This document shows positions 31,595 through 39,065 of a stretch of DNA of 64,000 bases, piece after piece. The stretch is from Pseudoflavonifractor sp050943825. Lineage in GTDB: Bacteria > Bacillota > Clostridia > Oscillospirales > Oscillospiraceae. Where the stretch lies: positions 124,001-188,000 of the forward strand of contig NZ_JBMNPX010000003.1 of the NCBI RefSeq assembly GCF_050943825.1, read 5' to 3'. How positions within the stretch are numbered: the stretch's first letter is position 1; each line of letters starts with the position of its first letter. The notes under the pieces are model-generated. The model searched no databases. It had not been told where the DNA came from and was given only the letters and a program-made list of their open reading frames with translations. Both the position numbers and the translations under genes were made by a program.

Positions 31595-32479
31595 ATGTCC
31601 TGGGACATCTGCTATGAATACATATGGTACTTTTTCCTCTACGCCTTCCTGGGCTGGTGCTGCGAGGTGTGCTTTGCGGCGGGCAAGTCGGGGAAATTTG
31701 TCAACCGGGGCTTCCTCAACGGCCCCCTCTGTCCCATCTACGGCTTCGGCGTGGTGCTGGTGGTGGGCCTGCTTACGCCGGTGAAGGAGAATGTATTCCT
31801 TCTCTTTTTGTGCTCGGTGCTCCTCACCACCGCCCTGGAGTGGCTCACCGGCTTTGTGCTGGAGAAGGCCTTTCACCAGAAGTGGTGGGACTACTCCAGA
31901 ATGCCCTTTAACCTGAACGGATACGTATGCCTCCTCTTCTCCCTCATGTGGGGCCTGGCCTGCCTGTTGATTATGGACGTCATCCACCCCATGGTGGCGG
32001 GCTTTGTGGCTGCCATCCCCCACACCCTGGGGGTGGTGCTGCTGGCGGTGTTCACCGTCCTGGCCCTGGCCGACCTGGCGGCCACCGTGGCCACGGTGGT
32101 GGGCCTGAACAAGCGCCTGCGGCAGCTGGAGGAGCTGGCCGCCAAAATCCACGAGGTGTCGGACAGCCTGGGCGAGCGGCTGGCAGACACCACCCTGGCC
32201 GTCTCCGAGAAGGGGGAGGCCCTGAAGGAGTCCGCCGGAGAGCGCCGGGCCCAGCGGGAGGAGGAGCAGGCTAAGCTGCGCACTGCCCGGGAGGAGGCCC
32301 TCCGCCGCCGGGAGGCCGCGCTGGCCGAGCTGCGCTCCGCCAACGAAGCCCTGCTGTCCACCTACCGCTTCGGCCAAAAGCGCCTGCTCAAGGCCTTCCC
32401 CGACATGAAGTCGGTCCGCCACAGCGAGGCTCTGGAGCAGATCAAGGCCCGGCTGACCGCCCGGAAGAACGAAAAATGA
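31595..32479 (+). CDS. CmpB/YesL-type putative ABC transporter permease with coiled-coil tail
   Basis: A 294-residue membrane protein of the family annotated as putative ABC-transporter type IV (CmpB). Four to five hydrophobic helices occupy residues 1-170, with the signature YAFLGWCCEVCFA and the block FVNRGFLNGPLCPIYGFG that marks the family. From about 175 to 294 there is a charged heptad-rich segment likely to be a coiled coil. No ATPase partner is nearby, and transport activity is unproven. The start is the ATG at 31595. It converges on ybaK across a shared terminator. Confidence 0.8.
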   Translation: MSWDICYEYIWYFFLYAFLGWCCEVCFAAGKSGKFVNRGFLNGPLCPIYGFGVVLVVGLLTPVKENVFLLFLCSVLLTTALEWLTGFVLEKAFHQKWWDYSRMPFNLNGYVCLLFSLMWGLACLLIMDVIHPMVAGFVAAIPHTLGVVLLAVFTVLALADLAATVATVVGLNKRLRQLEELAAKIHEVSDSLGERLADTTLAVSEKGEALKESAGERRAQREEEQAKLRTAREEALRRREAALAELRSANEALLSTYRFGQKRLLKAFPDMKSVRHSEALEQIKARLTARKNEK

Positions 32480-32520
32480 CAAAAGGAGGCCTGCGGCACA
32501 GCCGCAGGCCTCCTTTTTCG
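32480..32520. terminator. Bidirectional terminator
   Basis: A 15-bp stem AAAGGAGGCCTGCGG with its complement and a CACA loop, T-rich on both strands, lies between two converging genes. Confidence 0.85.
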
Positions 32521-32532
32521 GGCAAAATACGC

Positions 32533-33009
32533 TCAGCCGCTGATGGGGGCAAACCGGGCCCGTACCAGGCCCGCCAGGTCAGCGGGAGAGAGCTCCACCT
32601 GGAAGCCGATCTTTCCCGCGCTGACCACCATGGTCTCCAGGCCCTGGGCGCTGTCGTCAATGACGGTCTTGAGCTGCTTCTTCATGCCCACCGGGGAGCA
32701 GCCGCCGTGGACATAGCCGGTCAGAGGCAGCAGCTCGGCCTGGTGGATCATCTCAATGGACTTCTCCCCCACCGCCTTGGCCGCCGCCTTCAGGTTCAGG
32801 GACTTCATCACCGGCACCACAAACACATAGTTCTGCTTGCTGGCGCCCCGGGTCACCAGGGTCTTGAAGGCCCGCTCCGGCTCCACGCCGATGAGAGCCG
32901 CTACATTGGGGCCGTCCACTGCGCCGCCGGAGTAGGGGTAGGTGTGGGGGGTGTAGCGGATCTTCTTCTGGTCCAGAACCCGCATCACATTGGTCTTTTC
33001 TTCTGCCAT
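32533..33009 (-). CDS. ybaK: Cys-tRNA(Pro)/aminoacyl-tRNA deacylase, YbaK/EbsC family
   Basis: A 158-residue editing protein that hydrolyses mischarged Cys-tRNA(Pro). It matches YbaK along its length: NVMRVLDQKKIRYTPHTYPY at the start, then ALIGVEPERAFKTLVT, the conserved catalytic Lys region KSLNLKAAAKAVGEKSIEM, and YVHGGCSPVGMKK. The ATG at 33009 has GAGG 9 bases upstream; an upstream in-frame extension lacks a site. It is divergent from the M42 peptidase. Confidence 0.92.
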   Translation of the reverse strand: MAEEKTNVMRVLDQKKIRYTPHTYPYSGGAVDGPNVAALIGVEPERAFKTLVTRGASKQNYVFVVPVMKSLNLKAAAKAVGEKSIEMIHQAELLPLTGYVHGGCSPVGMKKQLKTVIDDSAQGLETMVVSAGKIGFQVELSPADLAGLVRARFAPISG

Positions 33010-33091
33010 GGAACGTCGCCTCACTTGAAATTTCCGCGTCTTAACGCTATGCTGTACTGGTAAGAATATCACAGCAGAGGAGCTGATTTCA

Positions 33092-34132
33092 ATGGATATT
33101 TCCGCATATCAGAGTCAGTTGATGAAAAACGCACAGGAGCTGTTGTGCATTGACAGCCCCAGCGGCTTCACCCAGGCCGCGGCCGCCTTCCTGTCCGGCT
33201 TTGCCGCCCGGCTGGGCTATGAGACCGAGATGACCAACAAGGGCAACGTGATTGTCCACATTCCCGGCCGGGAAAGTGGAAAAAAGGTGACCCTCTGCGC
33301 CCACGTGGACACTCTGGGCCTGATGGTCCGGTCCATCACCGCCGACGGCCAGCTGAAGATTACCCGGGTGGGCGGCCCCATCCTTCCTACCCTGGACGGC
33401 GAGTACTGCACCATCCGTACCCGGGACGGCCGCAGCTATACCGGCACCATCCTCTCCCTCTCCCCCGCCTCCCACGTCTATGACGACGCCGCCACCCGCC
33501 CCCGCGACGAGGACGGTCTGGCCGTGCGCATTGACGAGGTGGTCAAGTCCAGGGAGGACGTGGAGGCTCTGGGCATCCGGGCCGGGGACTATGTCTGCAT
33601 TGACCCCAAGACCGTGGTGACCGGCAGCGGCTTCCTCAAGTCCCGCTTTATCGACGACAAGGGCTCCGCCGCCTGTCTGCTCACCCTGATGCAGGTACTC
33701 AGCGACAAGGGCCTGAAGCCCATGTATGACACCCGACTCATCTTCTCCGTCCACGAGGAGGTGGGCCACGGCGGCGCCACCATCCCCCGCGACCTGGATG
33801 AGCTGCTCATCGTGGACATGGGCTGTGTGGGCCTGGACCTGACCTGCACCGAGTACCAGGTGTCCATCTGCGCCAAGGACAGCGGCGGGCCCTACGACTA
33901 CGGCATGACCACCCGGCTGATGAATCTGGCCCGGGACAACGGGCTGGACTACGCCGTGGATATCTACCCCCATTACAGCTCGGATGCCACCGTGGCCTGG
34001 CGTGCGGGCGCCGACGTGCGTGCTGCCCTCATCGGCCCCGGCGTCCACGCCTCCCACGGCATGGAGCGCACGCATTGGGAAGGTATGAAGAACACCATGG
34101 CCCTGTGTCTGCTGTATCTGGAGGCAGAGTAA
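33092..34132 (+). CDS. M42 family aminopeptidase (glutamyl aminopeptidase/FrvX-like)
   Basis: A 346-residue cobalt/zinc aminopeptidase of the tetrahedral TET type. The dinuclear metal ligands are visible as AHVDTLG (H71, D73), RFIDDKGS, VHEEVGHGGAT (catalytic and metal Glu), VDMG, and the C-terminal His in GVHASHGMERTH. The length is typical of the family. It would trim N-terminal residues from cytosolic peptides. GAGG lies before the ATG. It is a single-gene unit closed by a strong terminator. Confidence 0.92.
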   Translation: MDISAYQSQLMKNAQELLCIDSPSGFTQAAAAFLSGFAARLGYETEMTNKGNVIVHIPGRESGKKVTLCAHVDTLGLMVRSITADGQLKITRVGGPILPTLDGEYCTIRTRDGRSYTGTILSLSPASHVYDDAATRPRDEDGLAVRIDEVVKSREDVEALGIRAGDYVCIDPKTVVTGSGFLKSRFIDDKGSAACLLTLMQVLSDKGLKPMYDTRLIFSVHEEVGHGGATIPRDLDELLIVDMGCVGLDLTCTEYQVSICAKDSGGPYDYGMTTRLMNLARDNGLDYAVDIYPHYSSDATVAWRAGADVRAALIGPGVHASHGMERTHWEGMKNTMALCLLYLEAE

Positions 34133-34180
34133 GCACTGGTGGGTGTGCGGCCTTACAGGCCATCAATCGTACTATGATTC

Positions 34181-34229
34181 AGCGTCCCCCTGGGACCCGC
34201 AAAACGGGTCCCAGGGGGACGCTGTTTTT
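34181..34229 (+). terminator. Terminator of the M42 peptidase
   Basis: A 19-bp perfect stem starting AGCGTCCCCCTGGGACCCG with a CAAAA loop, followed by GTTTTTG. Confidence 0.9.
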
Positions 34230-34370
34230 GCCCGCAGTCAGGCGCTCCGGACCCCGCCCGCGGCCCTGCTTTTTCGTTTGTGAAATATCTATCACATATA
34301 TCACTTTTTTGTTTTAAATTGTCTAATTTTTCTCAATTATAAGTTAAAAAATAAACTTATTGAACAGGTG

Positions 34371-34398
34371 TTGACTTTTTCTGAAAGACATGTATACT
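34371..34398 (+). promoter_or_regulatory. Promoter of the SDR/NTF2-like operon
   Basis: TTGACT, a 16-base spacer and TATACT, in an AT-rich leader about 85 bases before the SDR start. Confidence 0.7.
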
Positions 34399-34482
34399 CA
34401 AATCAAGAACAGGTGGAAGGATTTTCATATAAAACCATCCACCCACCGAACCGGCAAAATATGAAAGAGTGAGGCGTTGAAC

Positions 34483-35265
34483 ATGGGTATTTACGTGGTA
34501 ACCGGCGGCTCCAGCGGTATCGGAGCCCAGATCGTGTCCAAGCTGAAGGAGCAGGGACACGAGACCGTCAACATCGACCTGAAGGACGGCGACATCTCCG
34601 CCAACCTGGCCACCAAGGAGGGCCGGGACTCCGCCCTGCGGGAGCTGTACGACCGCTACCCCGACGGCATTGACGCCATGATCTGCAACGCAGGCGTGTC
34701 TGCCGCCAGCGGCAACATCCCCCTCATCATCTCCCTGAACTACTTCGGCGCCACCGCCATGGCCTCCGGCGCCCTGGAGCTGCTCCAGAAGAAGCGCGGC
34801 TCCTGCGTGGTCACCTCCTCCAACACCCTGGCCCAGGGCGCCGCCCGCATGGACGTGGTCGGTATGCTGAACAACCAGGCTGACGAGGAGCGCATCCTGG
34901 CCCTGGTAAAGGACTACGACCCCAAGACCGCCCACTCCTTCTACGCCGCCACCAAGTACGCCCTGGCCCGCTGGGCCCGCCGCATGAGCGCCGACTGGGG
35001 TGCCCACGGCGTGCGCATCAACGCGGTGGCGCCCGGCAACGTGCGCACCGCCATGACCGCCAAGCTGACGCCCCAGCACATGGTGGCGGTGGAGGCCCTG
35101 CCCGTGCCCATTAACTACGGCACCAACGACCCGCTGATGAGCCCCGAGGACATCGCCAACGCCATCATCTTCCTCTCCTCGCCTCTGGCCCACGGCATCA
35201 ACGGCGTGGTGCTCTTTGTGGACGGCGGCACCGACGCGCTGCTCAATTCCGAAAAGGTCTATTAA
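34483..35265 (+). CDS. Short-chain dehydrogenase resembling 3-alpha-hydroxysteroid dehydrogenase
   Basis: A 260-residue NAD(P)-dependent oxidoreductase. The cofactor motif TGGSSGIG is at residues 7-14, an Asp follows beta-2 (NIDLKDG), suggesting NAD(H) preference, and CNAG and the catalytic Ser and YxxxK (SFYAATKYALA) are present. The block SLNYFGATAMASGALE, the proline-glycine region VAPGNVRTAM and the C-terminal SPLAHGINGVVLFVDGGTDA closely resemble the Comamonas 3-alpha-hydroxysteroid dehydrogenase/carbonyl reductase type. Gut relatives act on bile acids and other steroids, but the substrate here is unproven. The ATG at 34483 is used. It is coupled to the NTF2-like gene 16 bases downstream. 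Confidence 0.83.
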   Translation: MGIYVVTGGSSGIGAQIVSKLKEQGHETVNIDLKDGDISANLATKEGRDSALRELYDRYPDGIDAMICNAGVSAASGNIPLIISLNYFGATAMASGALELLQKKRGSCVVTSSNTLAQGAARMDVVGMLNNQADEERILALVKDYDPKTAHSFYAATKYALARWARRMSADWGAHGVRINAVAPGNVRTAMTAKLTPQHMVAVEALPVPINYGTNDPLMSPEDIANAIIFLSSPLAHGINGVVLFVDGGTDALLNSEKVY

Positions 35266-35281
35266 GAGGGGGTTTACTGAT

Positions 35282-35611
35282 ATGCTGATTGCGGATTTCA
35301 TCCACGCCATGGAGAAAAAGGACTACAAGGCCATGTCCCAGTGCTTTGCCAGCCAGTGCCGGCTGTTTGACTACTGCACGCCCGAGGGTACGCCCAACTT
35401 CTTCGTCTACGGCCGCCGTGCCATGGACATGTTCTACCACAACAAGTTCATTCTGGGCGGTCTGTCCGTGTCCAGCCCCCGCATCGTGGACGAGCGCACC
35501 GTCAACTTCTACATCAACTACGGCGGCATCATCAACCACGCCGTGGCCAACATCGAGAGCTACGACTCCTCCACCGGCCTCATCAAGGAGCTGGTCATCC
35601 GGCCCGCATAA
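35282..35611 (+). CDS. NTF2-like/SnoaL-type small protein
   Basis: A 109-residue protein with the cone-shaped NTF2-like fold pattern: an N-terminal helix pair (IADFIHAMEKKDYKAMSQCFAS), a polar strand region (FDYCTPEGTPNFFVYGRRAMDMFYHNKF), and a beta sheet ending with HAVANIES and KELVIRPA. The fold is used by ketosteroid isomerases, bile acid 7-dehydratase BaiE and polyketide cyclases. AGAGGGGG precedes the ATG, and it is cotranscribed with the SDR. An isomerase, dehydratase or binding role on the SDR product is a reasonable inference; catalytic residues cannot be fixed by eye. Confidence 0.7.
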   Translation: MLIADFIHAMEKKDYKAMSQCFASQCRLFDYCTPEGTPNFFVYGRRAMDMFYHNKFILGGLSVSSPRIVDERTVNFYINYGGIINHAVANIESYDSSTGLIKELVIRPA

Positions 35612-35628
35612 AACCGAAGATACAGAAA

Positions 35629-35660
35629 ACCCCCGCTCCGGAGCTTCCGGAGCGGGGGTT
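35629..35660. terminator. Bidirectional terminator
   Basis: A 15-bp stem AACCCCCGCTCCGGA with a short loop, between the NTF2-like gene and the converging DUF1847 gene. Confidence 0.8.
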
Positions 35661-35667
35661 CTGTCGT

Positions 35668-36312
35668 TTACTCCTTTTCAGGGCCGTAGAGGCTCTTGTA
35701 GTAGGACTCCGCCGTGTACAGTGCGGCGGCGGGGTTGTGGCCGGTGACCCGGTCCTTGGTCACCAGGGTGGTGCACAGGGCGTCGGAGTACTTGTAGAAC
35801 AGGCTGTCGTGGCCCACGCACAGGCCCACCACAATGTTCAGCTCCGTGCCCTGCCTGTTGAGCAGCTTGGCCTGGAGAATGGGGTTGCACATGTTGGCGC
35901 CGATGGACTCGCACTTGGGGTCAATGCCCACCGCCGTCTTGCGCACTGCGCCCGCCTTGCAGGCCGCGCCGTACACCTCAAAGCCGTGGCTGCGGAGGAT
36001 TTTCGCGGCAATCCGGGCCTCGTGGAGCAGGCCCACACAGGTGGCGATGCCCAGCTTGTGATAGCCCATCCGCTTGGCAAACTCCACAATCTCCTGGATG
36101 CGGGTCCAGTGGCAGTAGCCCTCATACTCCACGTCGGCCGCCGTGGTCATGACCTTGTGGTTGACCTCTTCGTGGTAGGCCTCCATGGCCTCGTCCATGG
36201 CCTGCTGATCCATGTGCTCGGTCAGGCAGAAGGGGGGGCGCCCCTCCGGGGTCTGACGCTTGCAGCCCGCCACACCGCAGTCGGCGCAGGAGCGAATAAT
36301 TTCCTTTTCCAT
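35668..36312 (-). CDS. DUF1847 metal-binding protein
   Basis: A 214-residue protein with the Cys-rich N-terminus of DUF1847 (SCADCGVAGCKR, then FCLTEHMDQ) and further conserved Cys and His (GIATCVGLLHEARIAAKIL, KCESIGANMCNPILQAKLLN, GLCVGHDSLFYKYS). The family is thought to bind metal and is widespread in strict anaerobes, with no known activity. The pattern of cysteines could hold an iron-sulfur cluster or zinc. The ATG at 36312 has GAGGAG upstream. Confidence 0.85.
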   Translation of the reverse strand: MEKEIIRSCADCGVAGCKRQTPEGRPPFCLTEHMDQQAMDEAMEAYHEEVNHKVMTTAADVEYEGYCHWTRIQEIVEFAKRMGYHKLGIATCVGLLHEARIAAKILRSHGFEVYGAACKAGAVRKTAVGIDPKCESIGANMCNPILQAKLLNRQGTELNIVVGLCVGHDSLFYKYSDALCTTLVTKDRVTGHNPAAALYTAESYYKSLYGPEKE

Positions 36313-36377
36313 TGCGCAGCACTCCTCTCAAAATTCTCCGTAAACTCAATTCAGGAGATATAAAATCAGGCAAAAGA

Positions 36378-36406
36378 TTTACACTTTCCCATGTTTTCTG
36401 TATAAT
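36378..36406 (+). promoter_or_regulatory. Promoter of the small anchored protein gene
   Basis: TTTACA, a 17-base spacer and a perfect TATAAT about 57 bases before the start codon. Confidence 0.65.
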
Positions 36407-36462
36407 ATATTTGAAGAAACGCCCTGAAACAACGTGCCTCCGTGCCAGAAAGGAGTTCCGGT

Positions 36463-36846
36463 ATGAAGATACGGTTTTCCAAGGAACTGTTTGTGCTCCT
36501 CGCTGTGGCTGTCCTGCTGCTGGCGTCCGCCGCCGTAACGTTTTTGCTCCCTCCGGGCTGGTTTGAGGCCGTCACCTTTGACGCTGTGGTGAAGGAGGAC
36601 ACGCTTCTTCTGGTGGATGAGAATCTGGAGTACCTTTCTATCCTGAGGGAGGACGGAGAAGAACAGAGTCTCTGCATCAGGCAAGACACCAGAATCACCG
36701 ACGGGGACGGTCGGAAGCTGGACCTGACCGAAGGCGTGGAGCTGAAGGCCGGTCAGCCCATCCGGGTCACCGCGCATAATCTTGTGTATTACGAGCCTGT
36801 AACAACATTTGAAACCCGCTTTAAAATTGTGATGCTCTCTCCGTAG
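36463..36846 (+). CDS. Membrane-anchored protein of unknown function
   Basis: A 127-residue protein with one N-terminal hydrophobic helix (ELFVLLAVAVLLLASAAVTFLL) and a roughly 90-residue outer domain rich in beta strands, with SLCIRQDTRITDGDGRKLDL and IRVTAHN. I do not recognise a family. AAGGAG lies 7 bases before the ATG. It has its own promoter and a shared terminator. Confidence 0.65.
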   Translation: MKIRFSKELFVLLAVAVLLLASAAVTFLLPPGWFEAVTFDAVVKEDTLLLVDENLEYLSILREDGEEQSLCIRQDTRITDGDGRKLDLTEGVELKAGQPIRVTAHNLVYYEPVTTFETRFKIVMLSP

Positions 36847-36858
36847 GCAAGTCAAATG

Positions 36859-36891
36859 GCCCGGCGCGAACTGCTTCGCGCCGGGCTTTTT
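36859..36891. terminator. Terminator between the anchored protein and the RNA helicase
   Basis: A 12-bp stem GCCCGGCGCGAA with a CTGC loop followed by TTTTTCT on the plus strand. Confidence 0.8.
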
Positions 36892-36897
36892 CTGCCT

Positions 36898-38100
36898 TTA
36901 TTTTCTGGGGTCCTGGACGGGGCTGCCGTCAGCGGGAAGGAGGCAGCCGTCCTTGTCGTACTTGAGGACGGTGATATCCGCCTTGGTGTTCTTGGCGATC
37001 TGCTCCATCTTCATCTGCTCGGTGATGCCCACCACCAGGGAGTAGGCCACGCCGTGGCGCTTGGCACGGCCGGTACGGCCGATGCGGTGGATGTAGTACT
37101 CAATCTCGTCGGGCACGTCGTAGTTGAACACCACGTCCACGTCGTCGATATCCAGGCCCCGGGCGGCCACGTCGGTGGCCACCAGCACCCGCATCTTGCC
37201 CTCCCGGAAGGCCTGGAGGGTCTTTTCCCGGATGCGCTGCTGGATGTCGCCGTGGATGGCCTGGGCGGTGATGCCCTTCATCTGGAGCAGGCCGGAGAGC
37301 CGGTCGGTCATGTTCTTGGTGTTGCAGAAGGCGATGGCCCGCTCGTATCCGCCGTGGGTAAGCAGGGCCACCATGGTCTCCAGCTTGTCCCCCCGGCCCT
37401 CCAGGTCGATGCGGTACTGCTGGATGTCCGGCTTGTTCTCCTCGTCGGGCCGCACCACAATCTCCACCGGGTCACGCTGGTACACCCAGGAGATATCCAT
37501 CACCTCACGGGAGATGGTGGCGGAGAAGAGACCCAGGTTTTTCCGGGACTTGATCTGGTCCAGAATCCGGGTCACGTCATGGATGAAGCCCATGTCCAGC
37601 ATCCGGTCGGCCTCGTCCAGCACCACGGTCTCCACCTTGTCCAGCTTCACCGTGCGCCGCTTCATGTGGTCCATGAGGCGGCCGGGGGTGGCCACCACAA
37701 TCTGGGGGTGCTTTTTCAGGGTGGTAATCTGCTTCTCAATGGGGGCGCCGCCGTAGAGGCACACCGAGCGCACACCCTCCTTGAACTCACACAGGTCCCG
37801 CAGCTCGTCCTGAATCTGGAGGGCCAGCTCACGGGTGGGGGCCAGCACCAGGGCCTGCACTGCGTCGCTCTCCGGGTCGATGTGCTCCACCATGGGGATG
37901 CCGAAGGCAAAGGTCTTGCCCGTGCCGGTGGGAGCCTTGGCGATGACGTCCTTCCACTCCATGAAGTAGGGGATGGCGCCCGCCTGGACCGGGGTGGCCC
38001 GGACGTAGCCCTTCTTGTCGATGGCCTTCATCACCTCGGCCGAGAGGCCCAGGTCCGCGTAGTTCACAACCTCATTTACCTGTTCGCCGTTGATTTCCAT
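36898..38100 (-). CDS. DEAD-box ATP-dependent RNA helicase
   Basis: A 400-residue helicase core with little C-terminal extension. The motifs are Q motif (FADLG-like NYADLGLS with TPVQ), APTGTGKT (I), PTRELALQ (Ia), TPGRLMDHM (Ib), VLDEADRMLDMGF (II, DEAD), SATIS (III), and ATDVAARGLD and HRIGRTGRA (V and VI). Members such as CshA/DeaD take part in RNA decay and ribosome assembly, often under cold stress. The short C-terminus (ending PADGSPVQDPRK) lacks an RNA-recognition tail. The ATG at 38100 has AAGGAA upstream. Confidence 0.93.
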   Translation of the reverse strand: MEINGEQVNEVVNYADLGLSAEVMKAIDKKGYVRATPVQAGAIPYFMEWKDVIAKAPTGTGKTFAFGIPMVEHIDPESDAVQALVLAPTRELALQIQDELRDLCEFKEGVRSVCLYGGAPIEKQITTLKKHPQIVVATPGRLMDHMKRRTVKLDKVETVVLDEADRMLDMGFIHDVTRILDQIKSRKNLGLFSATISREVMDISWVYQRDPVEIVVRPDEENKPDIQQYRIDLEGRGDKLETMVALLTHGGYERAIAFCNTKNMTDRLSGLLQMKGITAQAIHGDIQQRIREKTLQAFREGKMRVLVATDVAARGLDIDDVDVVFNYDVPDEIEYYIHRIGRTGRAKRHGVAYSLVVGITEQMKMEQIAKNTKADITVLKYDKDGCLLPADGSPVQDPRK

Positions 38101-38293
38101 GCTGATATTCCTTTCTTTTCGCACTGATTCAAGGTCCCCACAAGGCGAAAAGAATCCTTTCAGCCCCAACGCCCGCCCGGCCCGGGGGACGCGACCCTAA
38201 ATCCACAGAGAAATTCTGATTTTTCTCCCGTATTCGGTCCATAGTGTATCATATACAAAGAAAATATGCAACGGATATTGGCGGCTATGTTCC

Positions 38294-38322
38294 TTGACAT
38301 TCCCGGTGGGAGCGGATACAAT
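38294..38322 (+). promoter_or_regulatory. Promoter of the gtr-like operon
   Basis: A perfect TTGACA, 17-base spacer and TACAAT about 45 bases before the gtrB-like start. Confidence 0.8.
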
Positions 38323-38366
38323 GTTACCCTGTAATCGTATGAATATCAGGAAGGAGGCGCGGGAGA

Positions 38367-39065
38367 TTGAAGCTTTCACTGGTGATCCCCGCCTATAATG
38401 AGAGCAGCATCATTGAGGCCACCCTCCGCACCGTCACGGCACGGCTGGCGGACATGGACCCGGACTATGAGCTGCTCATTGTGGACGACGGCAGCACGGA
38501 CAATATGGCCGATCTGGTCCGCTCCTTTGCCGACAGCCACGTCCGCCTCACCGGCTACCACCCCAACGGCGGCAAGGGCAAGGCCGTCCGGGTGGGCATG
38601 CTGGAGGCCAGGGGCGACTACGTGTTCTGCACCGACGCCGACCTGGCCTACGGCCTGGAGAACATCCCGCCCATGCTGGACAAGCTGGCGGCAGGGGCTG
38701 ACCTGTGCATCGGCTCCCGGCGGCTGGACGCTCTAGGCTACCAGGGCTATCCCCCCATCCGTCTGCTGACCTCCAAGGTCTTCGGCGTGCTGGTGCGGCT
38801 CTTCTCCGGCCTGCCCTACGATACCCAGTGCGGCATCAAGGGCTACCGCCATGACGCCGCCCAGGCCATCTTCTCCCGCTGCTCCACCGACGGCTTCGCC
38901 TTTGACTTTGAGGTGCTCCTCCGGGCCCGGAAGCTGGGCCTGAAGGTGGACCAGGAGGCGGTCCACGTGGTGAACCACAGGGAGTCCAAGGTCAACATCC
39001 TCCGGGACAGCGCCCGCATGTTCCGGGATATCTTCCGCATCCGGCGGCTGGTGGGGCGCTCATGA
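38367..39065 (+). CDS. gtrB: Family 2 glycosyltransferase, GtrB/DPM1-like polyprenyl-phosphate sugar transferase
   Basis: A 232-residue GT-A enzyme that would load a sugar onto undecaprenyl phosphate. It shows LVIPAYNES at the N-terminus, the nucleotide-binding VDDGSTD, the metal-binding TDADLAYG (DxD), and SRFDYDTQCGIKGYR-type acceptor region as PYDTQCGIKGYRHD, close to dolichyl-phosphate glucosyltransferases. It lacks the C-terminal membrane helices of many GtrB proteins. The start is TTG at 38367 with AGGAGG 9 bases upstream. Its stop overlaps the next start by 4 bases, and a GtrA flippase completes the set. Confidence 0.82.
   Translation: MKLSLVIPAYNESSIIEATLRTVTARLADMDPDYELLIVDDGSTDNMADLVRSFADSHVRLTGYHPNGGKGKAVRVGMLEARGDYVFCTDADLAYGLENIPPMLDKLAAGADLCIGSRRLDALGYQGYPPIRLLTSKVFGVLVRLFSGLPYDTQCGIKGYRHDAAQAIFSRCSTDGFAFDFEVLLRARKLGLKVDQEAVHVVNHRESKVNILRDSARMFRDIFRIRRLVGRS

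Larger units (their letters stand above)
34133..34482. other. Intergenic region with terminator and AT-rich promoter
   Basis: The first half carries small inverted repeats (GGCCTTACAGGCC) and the M42 terminator. From about 34270 to 34400 the sequence is strongly AT-rich and ends in the SDR promoter. No gene is seen. Confidence 0.6.
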
